Below, one piece after another: positions 52,037 to 60,634 of a DNA stretch of 64,000 nucleotides. This DNA is from JBGQBN01 sp041494805 (GTDB lineage: Bacteria; Acidobacteriota; Terriglobia; Terriglobales; Acidobacteriaceae), in contig JBGQBN010000003.1 in assembly GCA_041494805.1 (NCBI GenBank), positions 62,001 to 126,000 of the forward strand. Reading direction: 5' to 3'. The translations under genes were made by a program, and so were the position numbers. Positions within the stretch are counted from its first letter, which is position 1; every line of letters begins with the position of its first letter. Under the pieces are notes generated by a model. It was not told where the DNA came from. It saw nothing but the letters and a program-made list of their open reading frames with translations, and did not search any database.

Positions 52037-52711
52037 TTGATTGAACTAGCACCCTCGATTTTGTCAGCTGATTTCGCCCATCTGGCGGAGCAGGTCCGCG
52101 CCGCGAGTGAAGGCGGCGGAACGGTCATCCATGTGGATGTGATGGACGGACACTTTGTGCCCAACATCACCATCGGGCCGCCAGTGGTGAAGTCGCTGCG
52201 AAAAGCCACTGATCTGCCGCTCGATTGCCATCTGATGATTGAGAATCCCGACCAGTACATTGCCGACTTTGCGGAAGCGGGAGCGGATTGGATCTCGGTG
52301 CATCAGGAAGCTTGCGTGCACCTGGATCGGACGCTACACCTGATCCGCAGCCACGATGCGCTGGCCGGCGTGGTCATCAATCCCGCGACTCCGGTGGAGA
52401 CCCTGAGCGAAGTTCTCGATATTGTGGACTTCGTGCTGGTCATGTCGGTCAATCCTGGGTTCGGGGCGCAGAAATTTATCCCTGGTACCGTACGTAAGAT
52501 CAAACGGCTGGCGGACTTGCGGGCACAGCGGGGGCTCAATTACCGCATTGAAGTAGACGGCGGGATTGGTCCGGACACGGTGGCCGAAGTGGTGCGGGCC
52601 GGGGCAGAAATTCTGGTGGCGGGCAACGCCATCTTCGGTCAAGGCGATCCAAAGAGTAACGCTCAGAAGCTATTGAAGACTGCGGTGGAGGCCACACTGC
52701 AGAAAGTGTAG
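52037..52711 (+). CDS. rpe: Ribulose-phosphate 3-epimerase
   Basis: A 224-residue TIM-barrel enzyme interconverting ribulose 5-phosphate and xylulose 5-phosphate in the pentose phosphate pathway. ELAPSILSADFAHL, HVDVMDGHFVPNITIGP, DCHLMIENPDQYI, LVMSVNPGFGAQKFIP and EVDGGIGPDTVAEV contain the metal-binding His and Asp residues. The TTG at 52037 starts MIELAPSILSA, the normal N-terminus. A TAGAAT at 51997-52002 may be its -10, without an evident -35. Confidence 0.95.
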   Translation: MIELAPSILSADFAHLAEQVRAASEGGGTVIHVDVMDGHFVPNITIGPPVVKSLRKATDLPLDCHLMIENPDQYIADFAEAGADWISVHQEACVHLDRTLHLIRSHDALAGVVINPATPVETLSEVLDIVDFVLVMSVNPGFGAQKFIPGTVRKIKRLADLRAQRGLNYRIEVDGGIGPDTVAEVVRAGAEILVAGNAIFGQGDPKSNAQKLLKTAVEATLQKV

Positions 52712-52734
52712 AAGTTTGGGTGGCATCTACTTGT

Positions 52735-52855
52735 GTGGGGGCGGGTCCCTTCGACTTCGCTCAGGGCAAGTTTTGACCCGCCCGAACCGGGGCACAGCCG
52801 GTGGAAGCGCCGCCTGCGGCGGCGGGACGGGTCGAAGACCCGTCCCCACACGATT
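52735..52855. repeat. GC-rich repeat tract before bamD
   Basis: GGCGGGTCCCTTCGACTTCG and its facing TTTTGACCCGCCC form one hairpin, and GCGCCGCC/GGCGGC plus GACGGGTC/GACCCGTC form others, ending CCCCACACG. CTTCGCTCAGG matches the word inserted in tgt. No gene lies here. The structure would sit in the bamD leader. Confidence 0.7.
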
Positions 52856-52878
52856 CGTGGTGATTCCAAGGGGTTCTT

Positions 52879-54333
52879 ATGTCACGTCGTATTCCGGTCA
52901 TTCTTTTCCTGGGGCTGCTGGCCATCACGGTCGCTTGCACCAACAAGAAGGTCAACAACCCGCTAGCCGATGTGGGCTCGAAGCAGCCGGACAAAGTGCT
53001 GTTTGACCGGGCCATGGACGCCATGAAGCACAACCGCTTCGACGTGTCACGGATCACCCTGCAGACCCTGATCAATACTTACCCGGATTCCGAGTACATC
53101 GCGCGCGCCAAGCTGGCGATGGCCGATTCGTGGTACGCCGAGGGTGGTGGAACGGCAATGACCCAGGCGGAAATTGAGTACAAGGATTTCATCACTTTCT
53201 TCCCTAACATGCCGGAGGCGGCGGAAGCGCAGCTGAAGATCGCCAACATCCACTACCAGGAGATGGAGAAGCCGGACCGCGACTACACCCACGCCATGCG
53301 CGCCGAAGATGAGTACCGGCAACTCATTCTGCAGTTCCCCGACAGCAAGCTGGTGCCGGAAGCCAAACAGCGTCTGTTGGAGGTGCAGGAAGTGTTGGCG
53401 GAGCGCGAGTTCGGTGTGGGACGTTTCTACTACCTGCGCCAGTCGTATCCCGCAGCGATCGCCCGTCTGCGAACGGTCGTGGATCGTTACCCGCTCTACA
53501 GCCAAGCCGATGAATCGTTGTACCTGTTGGGACAGGCGTACGAGGATGAAATCGCGATGCTGCGCGCCCGCAAGCTGAATGAGGCCCAAAAGGCCCGGCT
53601 GATTCAGGAATTCACCACCAGCGCGGCGCAAGCCTACTCCCGCATCCTGACGCGGTATCCGCTGATGGATCGGGCGGAAGACGCCAAGGCACGGCTCGAA
53701 GCATTGCATCAGCCGGTGCCGAGACCGACCAAGGGCGCAGTGGCGCAGAATAAAGCCGAAGAGGACAGCCGGCGCGAGACCGGCATGGTTCAGAAATTGA
53801 TGAGGAATTTCCGCAAGCATCCGGATGTAGCGCAGGCTGCCAAAGTCGGTGAGCCTCCGCTGGTGGATGCCCAGCCCATGAGCGCGTCGGACGTAGTGCA
53901 GCAAGCGACTCGCGCCATGGTTGGCGGGTCCGGTGGCAACAATTCCGTTGCCGTGGAAACTACCGGCACGGGAGCGCCACCACCGAACCAGCCAGCGCCG
54001 CGTTCGGATGCACCCCCTGCGGATAATTCGGCCACGCCCGCAGCTGAATCAGCGGCGCAGCCTGATCCGAACGAACTCAAGCCCAATGTCGAGCCCGCGG
54101 ATCCGAACGAGTTGAAGCCAAACGTCGAGGGCAGTGGTGATGCGCTGCCCCCTCCGCAGCAGGTGAATGAGATTCAGGCAGGCGCCTCAAGTCAGGATGC
54201 GAACAGCCACGCCGGAGATGGGAAAACCGGCGATACGGCATCTTCTGCCAGCCAGGAGAAGGCGGATGATACCGCCATCTCTTCCAGCAAACGTAAGAAA
54301 AAGAAGGGTCTGCGGAAGATTGTCCCCTTCTGA
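52879..54333 (+). CDS. bamD: Outer-membrane assembly lipoprotein BamD
   Basis: BamD supports insertion of outer-membrane barrels by BamA. The 484-residue product has a lipobox at LAITVAC (C20) and five TPR-like repeats to about residue 270 (FDRAMDAMKHNRFDVSRITLQTLI, KDFITFFPNMPEAAEAQLKIANIHYQ; parts quoted). E. coli BamD has about 245 residues, so roughly 215 C-terminal residues are extra: low-complexity, Pro/Ala/Glu-rich, with a duplicated PNELKPNVE and a basic end KRKKKKGLRKIVPF. Function of the tail is unknown. Confidence 0.9.
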   Translation: MSRRIPVILFLGLLAITVACTNKKVNNPLADVGSKQPDKVLFDRAMDAMKHNRFDVSRITLQTLINTYPDSEYIARAKLAMADSWYAEGGGTAMTQAEIEYKDFITFFPNMPEAAEAQLKIANIHYQEMEKPDRDYTHAMRAEDEYRQLILQFPDSKLVPEAKQRLLEVQEVLAEREFGVGRFYYLRQSYPAAIARLRTVVDRYPLYSQADESLYLLGQAYEDEIAMLRARKLNEAQKARLIQEFTTSAAQAYSRILTRYPLMDRAEDAKARLEALHQPVPRPTKGAVAQNKAEEDSRRETGMVQKLMRNFRKHPDVAQAAKVGEPPLVDAQPMSASDVVQQATRAMVGGSGGNNSVAVETTGTGAPPPNQPAPRSDAPPADNSATPAAESAAQPDPNELKPNVEPADPNELKPNVEGSGDALPPPQQVNEIQAGASSQDANSHAGDGKTGDTASSASQEKADDTAISSSKRKKKKGLRKIVPF

Positions 54334-54410
54334 ACCGGCAATTCCGAACGACTGTGACTAAAACCCGCCGGACCATGTCCCCCGGCAGCGGAAGTTACTC
54401 CACCCCACTC

Positions 54411-54438
54411 GTGACTGGCCACTCGTAACCTGCTTACT
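54411..54438. repeat. Heptamer array, single arm
   Basis: Four 7-nt units (GTGACTG, GCCACTC, GTAACCT, GCTTACT) between bamD and the receiver gene. The GTGACTG/GCCACT words resemble the right arm at 34168-34202. Confidence 0.7.
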
Positions 54439-54450
54439 CTCCTATCCTCA

Positions 54451-54479
54451 TTGACTTACAGTCTGGGACACGTTACCTT
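54451..54479 (+). promoter_or_regulatory. Sigma-70-type promoter of the receiver gene
   Basis: TTGACT (54451-54456), 17-nt spacer, TACCTT (54474-54479). The -10 is weaker than at the other sites listed. The start point would be near 54486, 26 nt before the TTG at 54512. Confidence 0.45.
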
Positions 54480-54511
54480 CGCGCTATCTCCCCCACACCA
54501 AAGGACAACCC

Positions 54512-56587
54512 TTGGCGCGGAAAATACTGCTTGCTGATGACAGTGTGACTGCTCAGAACATGGGCCGGAGAATCCTTACGGATGCCGGTTACGAGGTCAC
54601 GACTGTCAACAATGGCTCAGCGGCACTCAAAAAAATTGCCGAGCAGAAGCCGGACCTGATGGTGCTCGACGTGTATATGCCGGGGTACGGCGGGCTGGAA
54701 GTGTGCCAGCGCGTTAAGGAAAACAAGGAGACCGCGCGCATTCCAGTGTTGCTGACCGTGGGCAAACTGGAGCCCTTTAAGCCCGAGGAAGCGCGCCGGG
54801 TACGCGCCGACGCCTTCATCGTCAAACCCTTTGAAGCCAGCGAACTCCTCACCGCGCTGACCAAGCTTGAAGACAAGATCGTGCCTCAAGCGGGACCTTA
54901 CAAGCCTGGCCGTTTTGCCAAGGCGATTGCCGCGGTGGAAGAGTCCGAGCTGGGGGAACGGTTCGGGGACTCGGAAACGGGATGGAAGAACCGTCTGATT
55001 ATTCCTTCCCCTGGGGACAAGTCCAAGGAAGACAAGCCCAAGGAATCGGAAGCGGAAGTACCGCCGGCCACGAACACCGCGTTCCGGGACCTGGCACGTG
55101 GTGAGGACTTCAAGCCGGCCGAGCTGAAATCGGAATTTGAACGCCCCATTCCCGCCGGCCTTCCACCCGACATTACGCCGGAAGAGATCGCGGCCATCAC
55201 GGCGGCGGCGGCGGCAGTTGGCGGCAAGGCGACTGGGGCTCCTCCACAGCCCGTCACCGCAGAAGCGAAGCCGGAAGCCGTGGCCAAGACAGAGCTTGCC
55301 AAGGCTGAAGCCGCAGTGAGCGATGCAACTGGGGAAGGGCCGGTCGCGACCATTGCGTCAGCGGCACAAGTGCAATCCGAGTCCACTACCGAAACGAAGA
55401 CCGAGACGACACCCGAGGCTGCGCCCGCCGCAGCCCAAGTGGAACCGGCGGCAGTACCAGAAGCAGTCGCGTCCAGCAGCGAGAGTTCTGCGGCAAAAGT
55501 AGGAACGGATTCAGAAGCGAAGCCCGCATCCCCAGTCAATGCCCTGGAGATGGAGAAGAAGCGCGCGGTCAGCGACCCCGAAGTTCTGGCGGCACTTGCA
55601 TCCCTGGGGATCCCCTCCAACGGCGACGCTGGCAGCATAGCGCAAGCCTCGGATACCTCGGGGAAGACATGGCAAGAAGCGTCAACCCCGACGACCGCCG
55701 CAGTCGCCAAGGCAGAGTTGGCTGCCGTGGGAGCGGGAGCCAGCGGACCACGGTGGATTGCCGAGGCGATGCCCGTTCCGGACAGCGAATCCACGCTGAT
55801 GCTGGAACAAGAAATGGAGAAGGCCTACGCGGCCTTTGCGGCGGCTGACGCCGCCAGAGCCGGTTTGGCGGCCTGGAGCTCGACCCTGGATACTTTCCGG
55901 GCGCCGAGTGCGGAACCTGCGTCTTCGACCATTGAGTCCTCTTCTATCGCCTCTACCTCGGTTGCCGAATCAAAATCAGAGGCACCCGCGCCACCTGTCG
56001 CAGTGGTTCCTGAGCCGGTGGCGAACGCAGTACCGGAACCACCCGTTACAGCGGTTGCCGCAGCGGTCGCGAGTACGACCGAAGCCGCACCCACGGCGGA
56101 AATGATTGCACCGGCTCCGATCAGCGACGCCGCTGTTCCAGTGGCGGAGGAGAAAGCCGCATACGCGGCGGCTGCTTCGGCCGGCTCCAGCGCAGCCGAG
56201 CCGACGACCACCTCAGAACCAGCATCCCGGGCAGCTGTGACCGGGGAGTCGTCTGAAAGCGTACCAGCCGCGGGAGGTGAACGGCATCGCGAAGCGGAGC
56301 TGGCAGCGGCATGGGAAAACTGGCGGCAGATTCGTGAGTCCGCACCCGGACCCCAGCCCACCTCGCAGACTCCAGACGCTGCCACTAGCGGATTTAAGGA
56401 CATCCGAAAGGAAGATCCGTCGCCCGCCCAGCCAGAAGCTGAGGCTGCTTCCGCTGCCGCTAGCGATTCCACCGAAATCTCCAGCATTGTGGACAATATG
56501 CTGGCCGAATTGAAGCCCAAGCTGATGGAAGAGATCGCGAAAAAGATGGGCAATGAGAAGAAGAAAGAGAAGAAAAGCAGAAAGTAA
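54512..56587 (+). CDS. Receiver-domain protein with long Ala-rich tail
   Basis: A 691-residue protein. Residues 1-124 are a response-regulator receiver (ILLADDSVTAQN with the acidic pair, phosphoacceptor D53 in VLDVYMPG, conserved Lys in FIVKPFE). No DNA-binding or enzyme domain follows; instead about 560 residues of low-complexity Ala/Pro/Glu/Ser sequence end in a short basic helix (MLAELKPKLMEEIAKKMG..KKKEKKSRK). The TTG start is supported by AAGGA 6 nt upstream. The long acidic tail could be a flexible scaffold at the membrane or nucleoid. No histidine kinase is adjacent. Family name unknown. Confidence 0.88.
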   Translation: MARKILLADDSVTAQNMGRRILTDAGYEVTTVNNGSAALKKIAEQKPDLMVLDVYMPGYGGLEVCQRVKENKETARIPVLLTVGKLEPFKPEEARRVRADAFIVKPFEASELLTALTKLEDKIVPQAGPYKPGRFAKAIAAVEESELGERFGDSETGWKNRLIIPSPGDKSKEDKPKESEAEVPPATNTAFRDLARGEDFKPAELKSEFERPIPAGLPPDITPEEIAAITAAAAAVGGKATGAPPQPVTAEAKPEAVAKTELAKAEAAVSDATGEGPVATIASAAQVQSESTTETKTETTPEAAPAAAQVEPAAVPEAVASSSESSAAKVGTDSEAKPASPVNALEMEKKRAVSDPEVLAALASLGIPSNGDAGSIAQASDTSGKTWQEASTPTTAAVAKAELAAVGAGASGPRWIAEAMPVPDSESTLMLEQEMEKAYAAFAAADAARAGLAAWSSTLDTFRAPSAEPASSTIESSSIASTSVAESKSEAPAPPVAVVPEPVANAVPEPPVTAVAAAVASTTEAAPTAEMIAPAPISDAAVPVAEEKAAYAAAASAGSSAAEPTTTSEPASRAAVTGESSESVPAAGGERHREAELAAAWENWRQIRESAPGPQPTSQTPDAATSGFKDIRKEDPSPAQPEAEAASAAASDSTEISSIVDNMLAELKPKLMEEIAKKMGNEKKKEKKSRK

Positions 56588-56650
56588 CCGCCGCTCTAAC
56601 GTCCCTCCAGGTTTGACCGTATTTTCCGCCCGCCTGTAATATCAAGGTTC

Positions 56651-56765
56651 ACCAGCATTTAGCACTAGCATTTAGTCCCTGCACATCAGAGCTTGGTTCT
56701 GACCCGAGGGCGTTATCCCGGGCGGTGGCTGGCTAAATGCCAAGTGCTAATTGCTGAGTGCTGAA
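56651..56765. repeat. Heptamer array with two facing arms
   Basis: Left arm 56651-56677: ACCAGCA, TTTAGCA and relatives, one unit shortened. Right arm 56731-56765: five 7-nt units (TGCTAAT type). It ends 7 nt before the valS ATG. Confidence 0.83.
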
Positions 56766-56772
56766 TTCGCTC

Positions 56773-59538
56773 ATGCCCCACGATCTTCCCAAAGCGTACG
56801 AGCCGGGCGCGATTGAGACGCGCTGGGCCGAGTACTGGATCAAGGAAAAACTATTCTCCGTTCCTACGCCTCCGCCGGGCGAGACGCGTCCGGTATTCAC
56901 GCTGCTGCTGCCGCCGCCCAACGTCACCGGGCGCTTGCACATGGGGCACATGCTCAACCAGACGCAGATGGACATCATCGTGCGCTGGCACCGCATGCGC
57001 GGTTTCCTGACGCTGTGGCTCCCGGGCACCGATCACGCCGGCATCGCTACCCAGATGATGGTCGAGCGTCAGCTCGCGAGTGAAGGCAAGAAGCGCCGCG
57101 ATCTGGGCCGGGAAGCGTTTATCGAACGCGTCTGGGAATGGAAGCGGCATTACGGCGGCGCGATCCTCGACCAGATGAAACGCCTCGGGGCCTCGGTGGA
57201 CTGGGACCGCGAGTACTTCACCATGGACGAAAACCTTTCGCGCGCAGTGCGCGAAGTGTTTGTCCGGCTGTATGAAGAAGGGCTGATTTATCGCGGGAAG
57301 TACATCGTCAACTGGTGTCCGCGCTGCGGCACCGCGATCTCAGACCTCGAGGTCAAACACGAAGAGGTCCCAGGCAAGCTCTATGAGATTCGCTATCCGG
57401 TAGTCGGAACCAACGAATTCATCACCGTGGCGACCACGCGGCCGGAGACCATGCTGGGCGACACGGCCGTCGCCGTGAACGCAAAGGACGAGCGCTACCA
57501 GCATTTGCATGGAAAGAAAGTTCTCCTGCCGCTGATGAATCGTGAGATCCCGATCATTACTGACGACCTGGCCAATCCTGAGTTCGGCACCGGCGCCGTG
57601 AAGGTCACTCCGGCGCATGATCCCAACGACTTCGAAGCTGGGCTGCGCCACAACCTGCCGCAGATCGACGTGATGGACGAACACGCTCACATGAACGAGA
57701 ATGCCGGGCCCTACGCTGGGTTGAGCCGCCATGCCGCCCGGGAGCGGGTGCTCGAAGACCTGCGCAAGCAGGGGTTCCTGGTCGCCGAAAAGGATTACAC
57801 GATTGCTCTCGGCAAATGCGACCGCTGCGGAACCGTGGTTGAACCACGGCTTTCGACGCAGTGGTTCATAAAGATCGCTCCCCTCGCCAAACGGGCCATT
57901 GAGGCGGTGGAGAACGGTGAGATCACGATTGCTCCGGAAAACTACAAGCAGATTTACCTGAACTGGATGAACAACATCCACGACTGGTGCATCTCGCGGC
58001 AGTTGTGGTGGGGGCACCGCATTCCGGTCTGGCATTGCGCCGGGTGCCAGGCGATGATCGTTGCCCGCGAAACCCCGGCGCAGTGCACGAAATGTGGCGG
58101 AACCAAGCTCGAGCAGGACACCGATGTGCTGGATACCTGGTTCTCCTCCGGCCTGTTGCCGTTTACGACGTTGGGCTGGCCGGAGAAGACTCGCGCTCAG
58201 GAAGTCTTCTACCCAACTACGCTGCTCATCACGGCGTACGAGATTCTGTTCTTCTGGGTGGCGCGCATGATCATGTTCGGCTGCCACTTCATGCAGGGCC
58301 ACCAGCAAGATCCACAATTGAAACAAGCCAGCGGGTGGGGCGACAAGAAGGACGACAGCGTGCCGTTTCGGCAGGTTTACATTCACGCGCTGGTGCGGGA
58401 TGCGGAGCGGCAGAAGATGTCCAAGACCAAGGGGAACGTGATCGATCCACTGGAGATCATCCAACGCTTCGGTACCGATGCCACGCGCTTCACGCTGGCG
58501 GCGATGGCGGCACCAGGGACGGATATCGCGTTCAGCGAAAGCCGGACGGATGGCTATCGCGCCTTCGCCAACAAGATTTGGAACGCGGCACGGTTCATGT
58601 TCATGAGTGTGGATCGGGTGGAAGCGGGTCTCCGGCCCGCCCTGGCTGGGTCCGAGACCCAGTCCCATACAGGTGTTGCCGGGTTCCAGCCGGTTGCGCT
58701 CGAGGACCGCTGGATTCTTTCACGTTTCAACGGCGTCGCCAATTACGTGAATGAAGCGCTGGCAACCTACCGCTTCCACGAGGCAGCCAACCGCATCTAC
58801 GATTTTTTCTGGGGCGAGTTCTGCGACTGGTATATCGAACTGATCAAACCGCGCCTGGCCCCGGAAAATGGTGCGGGTAAGGAATCGGCGCGCATCGCCT
58901 GCGGCAATCTGATCAACCTGTTTGAGGCGGCGCTGCGTTTGTTGCATCCCGTAATGCCGTTTATCACCGAAGAAATCTGGCACGCGGTGTACGATGAACA
59001 TCCGCCGCTGAAATCGGTGGCGCTGGCAGCGTATCCGCAGGCGAACGAAAAGCAATTTGATTTGGCCGCCGAGACGGAGATGGCGATCCTGCAGGACTTG
59101 ATCGTCAACGTGCGCAACCTGCGGGCAGAACTGAAGGTCGAACAGAAGCAGCGCGTACCCATCCAGGTTTTTGCAGCAGAGCCGGCGATCCGATCGCTGA
59201 TTGAGAAGAACCAGGGCTCAGTGAAGCGCCTGGCCAACGTGGAGGAGATCACGTTTGCTGCGAATACTCTGGCCAAGCTGGCCGGCGCGAGGCACACGGC
59301 GCGTTTCGACGTCCACGTTGTTTATGAGAGGAAGATCGATGTCGGCGCCGAGCGTGAGCGTCTGAAAAAAGAGCTGGCGCGGATCGAGAAAGAAATGGCG
59401 AACCTCCAGCGCCAGCTGGGCAACGAGCAGTTCCTGGCCAAGGCGCCCTCACATGTTGTCGAAGGCATGAGAAAACGGCAGCAAGAACTCGTGGTGCTGT
59501 TGCAGAAGACGCAGAGTAAGTTTAAAGAGTTGGGGTAG
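56773..59538 (+). CDS. valS: Valyl-tRNA synthetase
   Basis: Class I synthetase of 921 residues. PPPNVTGRLHMGHML has the HIGH-type HMGH, KMSKTKGNVIDP is the KMSKS loop, TRPETMLGDTAVAVN is in the editing domain, and the C-terminal coiled-coil arm (ERLKKELARIEKEMANLQRQL) is complete. It charges tRNA-Val and removes Thr. Residues about 617-640 (SVDRVEAGLRPALAGSETQS..) are an in-frame insert from a GC-rich repeat. ATG 56773 (MPHDLPKAYEP) is chosen over an upstream codon at 56758 that lies in the heptamer array. Confidence 0.96.
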   Translation: MPHDLPKAYEPGAIETRWAEYWIKEKLFSVPTPPPGETRPVFTLLLPPPNVTGRLHMGHMLNQTQMDIIVRWHRMRGFLTLWLPGTDHAGIATQMMVERQLASEGKKRRDLGREAFIERVWEWKRHYGGAILDQMKRLGASVDWDREYFTMDENLSRAVREVFVRLYEEGLIYRGKYIVNWCPRCGTAISDLEVKHEEVPGKLYEIRYPVVGTNEFITVATTRPETMLGDTAVAVNAKDERYQHLHGKKVLLPLMNREIPIITDDLANPEFGTGAVKVTPAHDPNDFEAGLRHNLPQIDVMDEHAHMNENAGPYAGLSRHAARERVLEDLRKQGFLVAEKDYTIALGKCDRCGTVVEPRLSTQWFIKIAPLAKRAIEAVENGEITIAPENYKQIYLNWMNNIHDWCISRQLWWGHRIPVWHCAGCQAMIVARETPAQCTKCGGTKLEQDTDVLDTWFSSGLLPFTTLGWPEKTRAQEVFYPTTLLITAYEILFFWVARMIMFGCHFMQGHQQDPQLKQASGWGDKKDDSVPFRQVYIHALVRDAERQKMSKTKGNVIDPLEIIQRFGTDATRFTLAAMAAPGTDIAFSESRTDGYRAFANKIWNAARFMFMSVDRVEAGLRPALAGSETQSHTGVAGFQPVALEDRWILSRFNGVANYVNEALATYRFHEAANRIYDFFWGEFCDWYIELIKPRLAPENGAGKESARIACGNLINLFEAALRLLHPVMPFITEEIWHAVYDEHPPLKSVALAAYPQANEKQFDLAAETEMAILQDLIVNVRNLRAELKVEQKQRVPIQVFAAEPAIRSLIEKNQGSVKRLANVEEITFAANTLAKLAGARHTARFDVHVVYERKIDVGAERERLKKELARIEKEMANLQRQLGNEQFLAKAPSHVVEGMRKRQQELVVLLQKTQSKFKELG
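58624..58665. repeat. GC-rich repeat inserted in frame in valS
   Basis: Two stems, GCGGGT..GCCCGC and CTGGGTC/GACCCAG, translate as AGLRPALAGSETQS between FMSVDRVE and LEDRWILSRF, two conserved parts of ValRS. The words belong to the intergenic GC-rich class. Confidence 0.72.
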
Positions 59539-59541
59539 AAG

Positions 59542-59576
59542 CAGTTCCCAGTTCTCAGTTGTCAGTGGACTGGCAA
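59542..59576. repeat. Heptamer array, single arm
   Basis: Four clear 7-nt units beginning CAGTTCC (CAGTTCC, CAGTTCT, CAGTTGT, CAGTGGA), then a weaker fifth. It fills the gap between valS and nadC. Confidence 0.85.
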
Positions 59577-59582
59577 GCGAAT

Positions 59583-60461
59583 ATGGACTGGAATAGCCGC
59601 CGCATTACCGCCATTATCGAGAACGCGCTGCTGGAAGACCGCGCCACGCGCGATGCCACCAGCTACGCCTGCATTGATCCCAACCAGCGGGCGGGTGCGA
59701 CGGTCATTGCTAAGCAAGACTGCATTCTCGCGGGACTGGGTTGCGTGGCGCGGATTTTGGATGTTTACGCCGCGCTGGATGGCGCCGTGGTCTCGCATTA
59801 CGAAGTGACCAGCCATCCGGAAATCTTCGATGGCGTGCGGCTGCATCGTGGGCAGGCGGTGGCGGTGATCCGGCACAACGCGCGCGTGATCCTCTCTTGC
59901 GAGCGCGTCATCCTCAACTTCATACAGCGGCTGAGTGGCATCGCCACCCTGACCCGCAAATTCGTGGATGCGGTCTCAGGCACCAAAGCGCGAATCCTGG
60001 ATACCCGCAAGACCGTGCCCGGCTTGCGCGTGCTGGATAAATACGCGGTGCGCTGCGGCGGTGGGCAGAACCATCGGCTTGATCTCTCGGACGGAGTTTT
60101 GATCAAGAATAACCACATCGCGTTGGCGGGAGGAATCGTGCCTGTCCTCGATCGTGCCCACCACAACCGGCGCGGCGAGCAACCGATCGAGATCGAGGTA
60201 CGCTCGCTGGCGGAGTTGGAAGAAGCGCTGGGGAGCGGCGCAGAAACCGTCCTGCTGGACAACATGTCGGTCGAGGACGTGAAGCAGGCGGTTGCGCGCT
60301 GCGCCCGTCTGGAGCGGCGAATTCCCGTGGAATGTTCCGGCGGCATCATTCTGGAGAATGTCCGTGCTTACGCCGAGACGGGCGTGGACTTTATTTCTGT
60401 CGGCGCTCTGACTCATTCGGCCACCGCCGTGGACATGAGCCTGCGCGTGGCGCCTGCCTGA
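59583..60461 (+). CDS. nadC: Nicotinate-nucleotide pyrophosphorylase (carboxylating)
   Basis: NadC converts quinolinate and PRPP to nicotinate mononucleotide in NAD synthesis. The 292-residue product contains RVILNFIQRLSGIATLT, RILDTRKTVPGLRVLDKYAVRCGGGQNHR (parts), IKNNHI, EIEVRSLAELEEAL, LDNMSVEDVK and VECSGGIILENV, all family blocks. ATG 59583 is used; the upstream codon at 59559 is inside the heptamer array. No nadA or nadB is in view. Confidence 0.95.
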   Translation: MDWNSRRITAIIENALLEDRATRDATSYACIDPNQRAGATVIAKQDCILAGLGCVARILDVYAALDGAVVSHYEVTSHPEIFDGVRLHRGQAVAVIRHNARVILSCERVILNFIQRLSGIATLTRKFVDAVSGTKARILDTRKTVPGLRVLDKYAVRCGGGQNHRLDLSDGVLIKNNHIALAGGIVPVLDRAHHNRRGEQPIEIEVRSLAELEEALGSGAETVLLDNMSVEDVKQAVARCARLERRIPVECSGGIILENVRAYAETGVDFISVGALTHSATAVDMSLRVAPA

Positions 60462-60463
60462 GT

Positions 60464-60484
60464 CGTCAGTCTTTAGTTGTCAGG
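60464..60484. repeat. Short heptamer array, single arm
   Basis: Three 7-nt units (CGTCAGT, CTTTAGT, TGTCAGG) directly after the nadC stop. The similarity to the 59542-59576 array is partial. Confidence 0.6.
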
Positions 60485-60634
60485 GAAAGCGTTTGAAAAT
60501 TTGTCCTTTCTGCTTCTCTACCTCATAATGCCCGCATCAAGAAAGCATCCACAAGCCGAAGCTCCAGGAAAACGTCGCGAGCGGGGGCGACCGCGCCACA
60601 GACTGATGTCCGCCTGGGACGTATTGTCCGCCTT

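Noticed and set aside
54898..56553. Two long minus-strand frames (298 and 242 codons) opposite the receiver-domain gene
   Set aside because: They are rich in Ala and Ser because they mirror GCN-rich codons of the sense gene; no family motifs, no Shine-Dalgarno site, and the sense frame starts with a clear receiver domain.
57340..58668. A 442-codon minus-strand frame opposite valS
   Set aside because: The sense strand is an unmistakable ValRS over the whole stretch; the antisense frame has composition typical of a mirror frame and no known domain.
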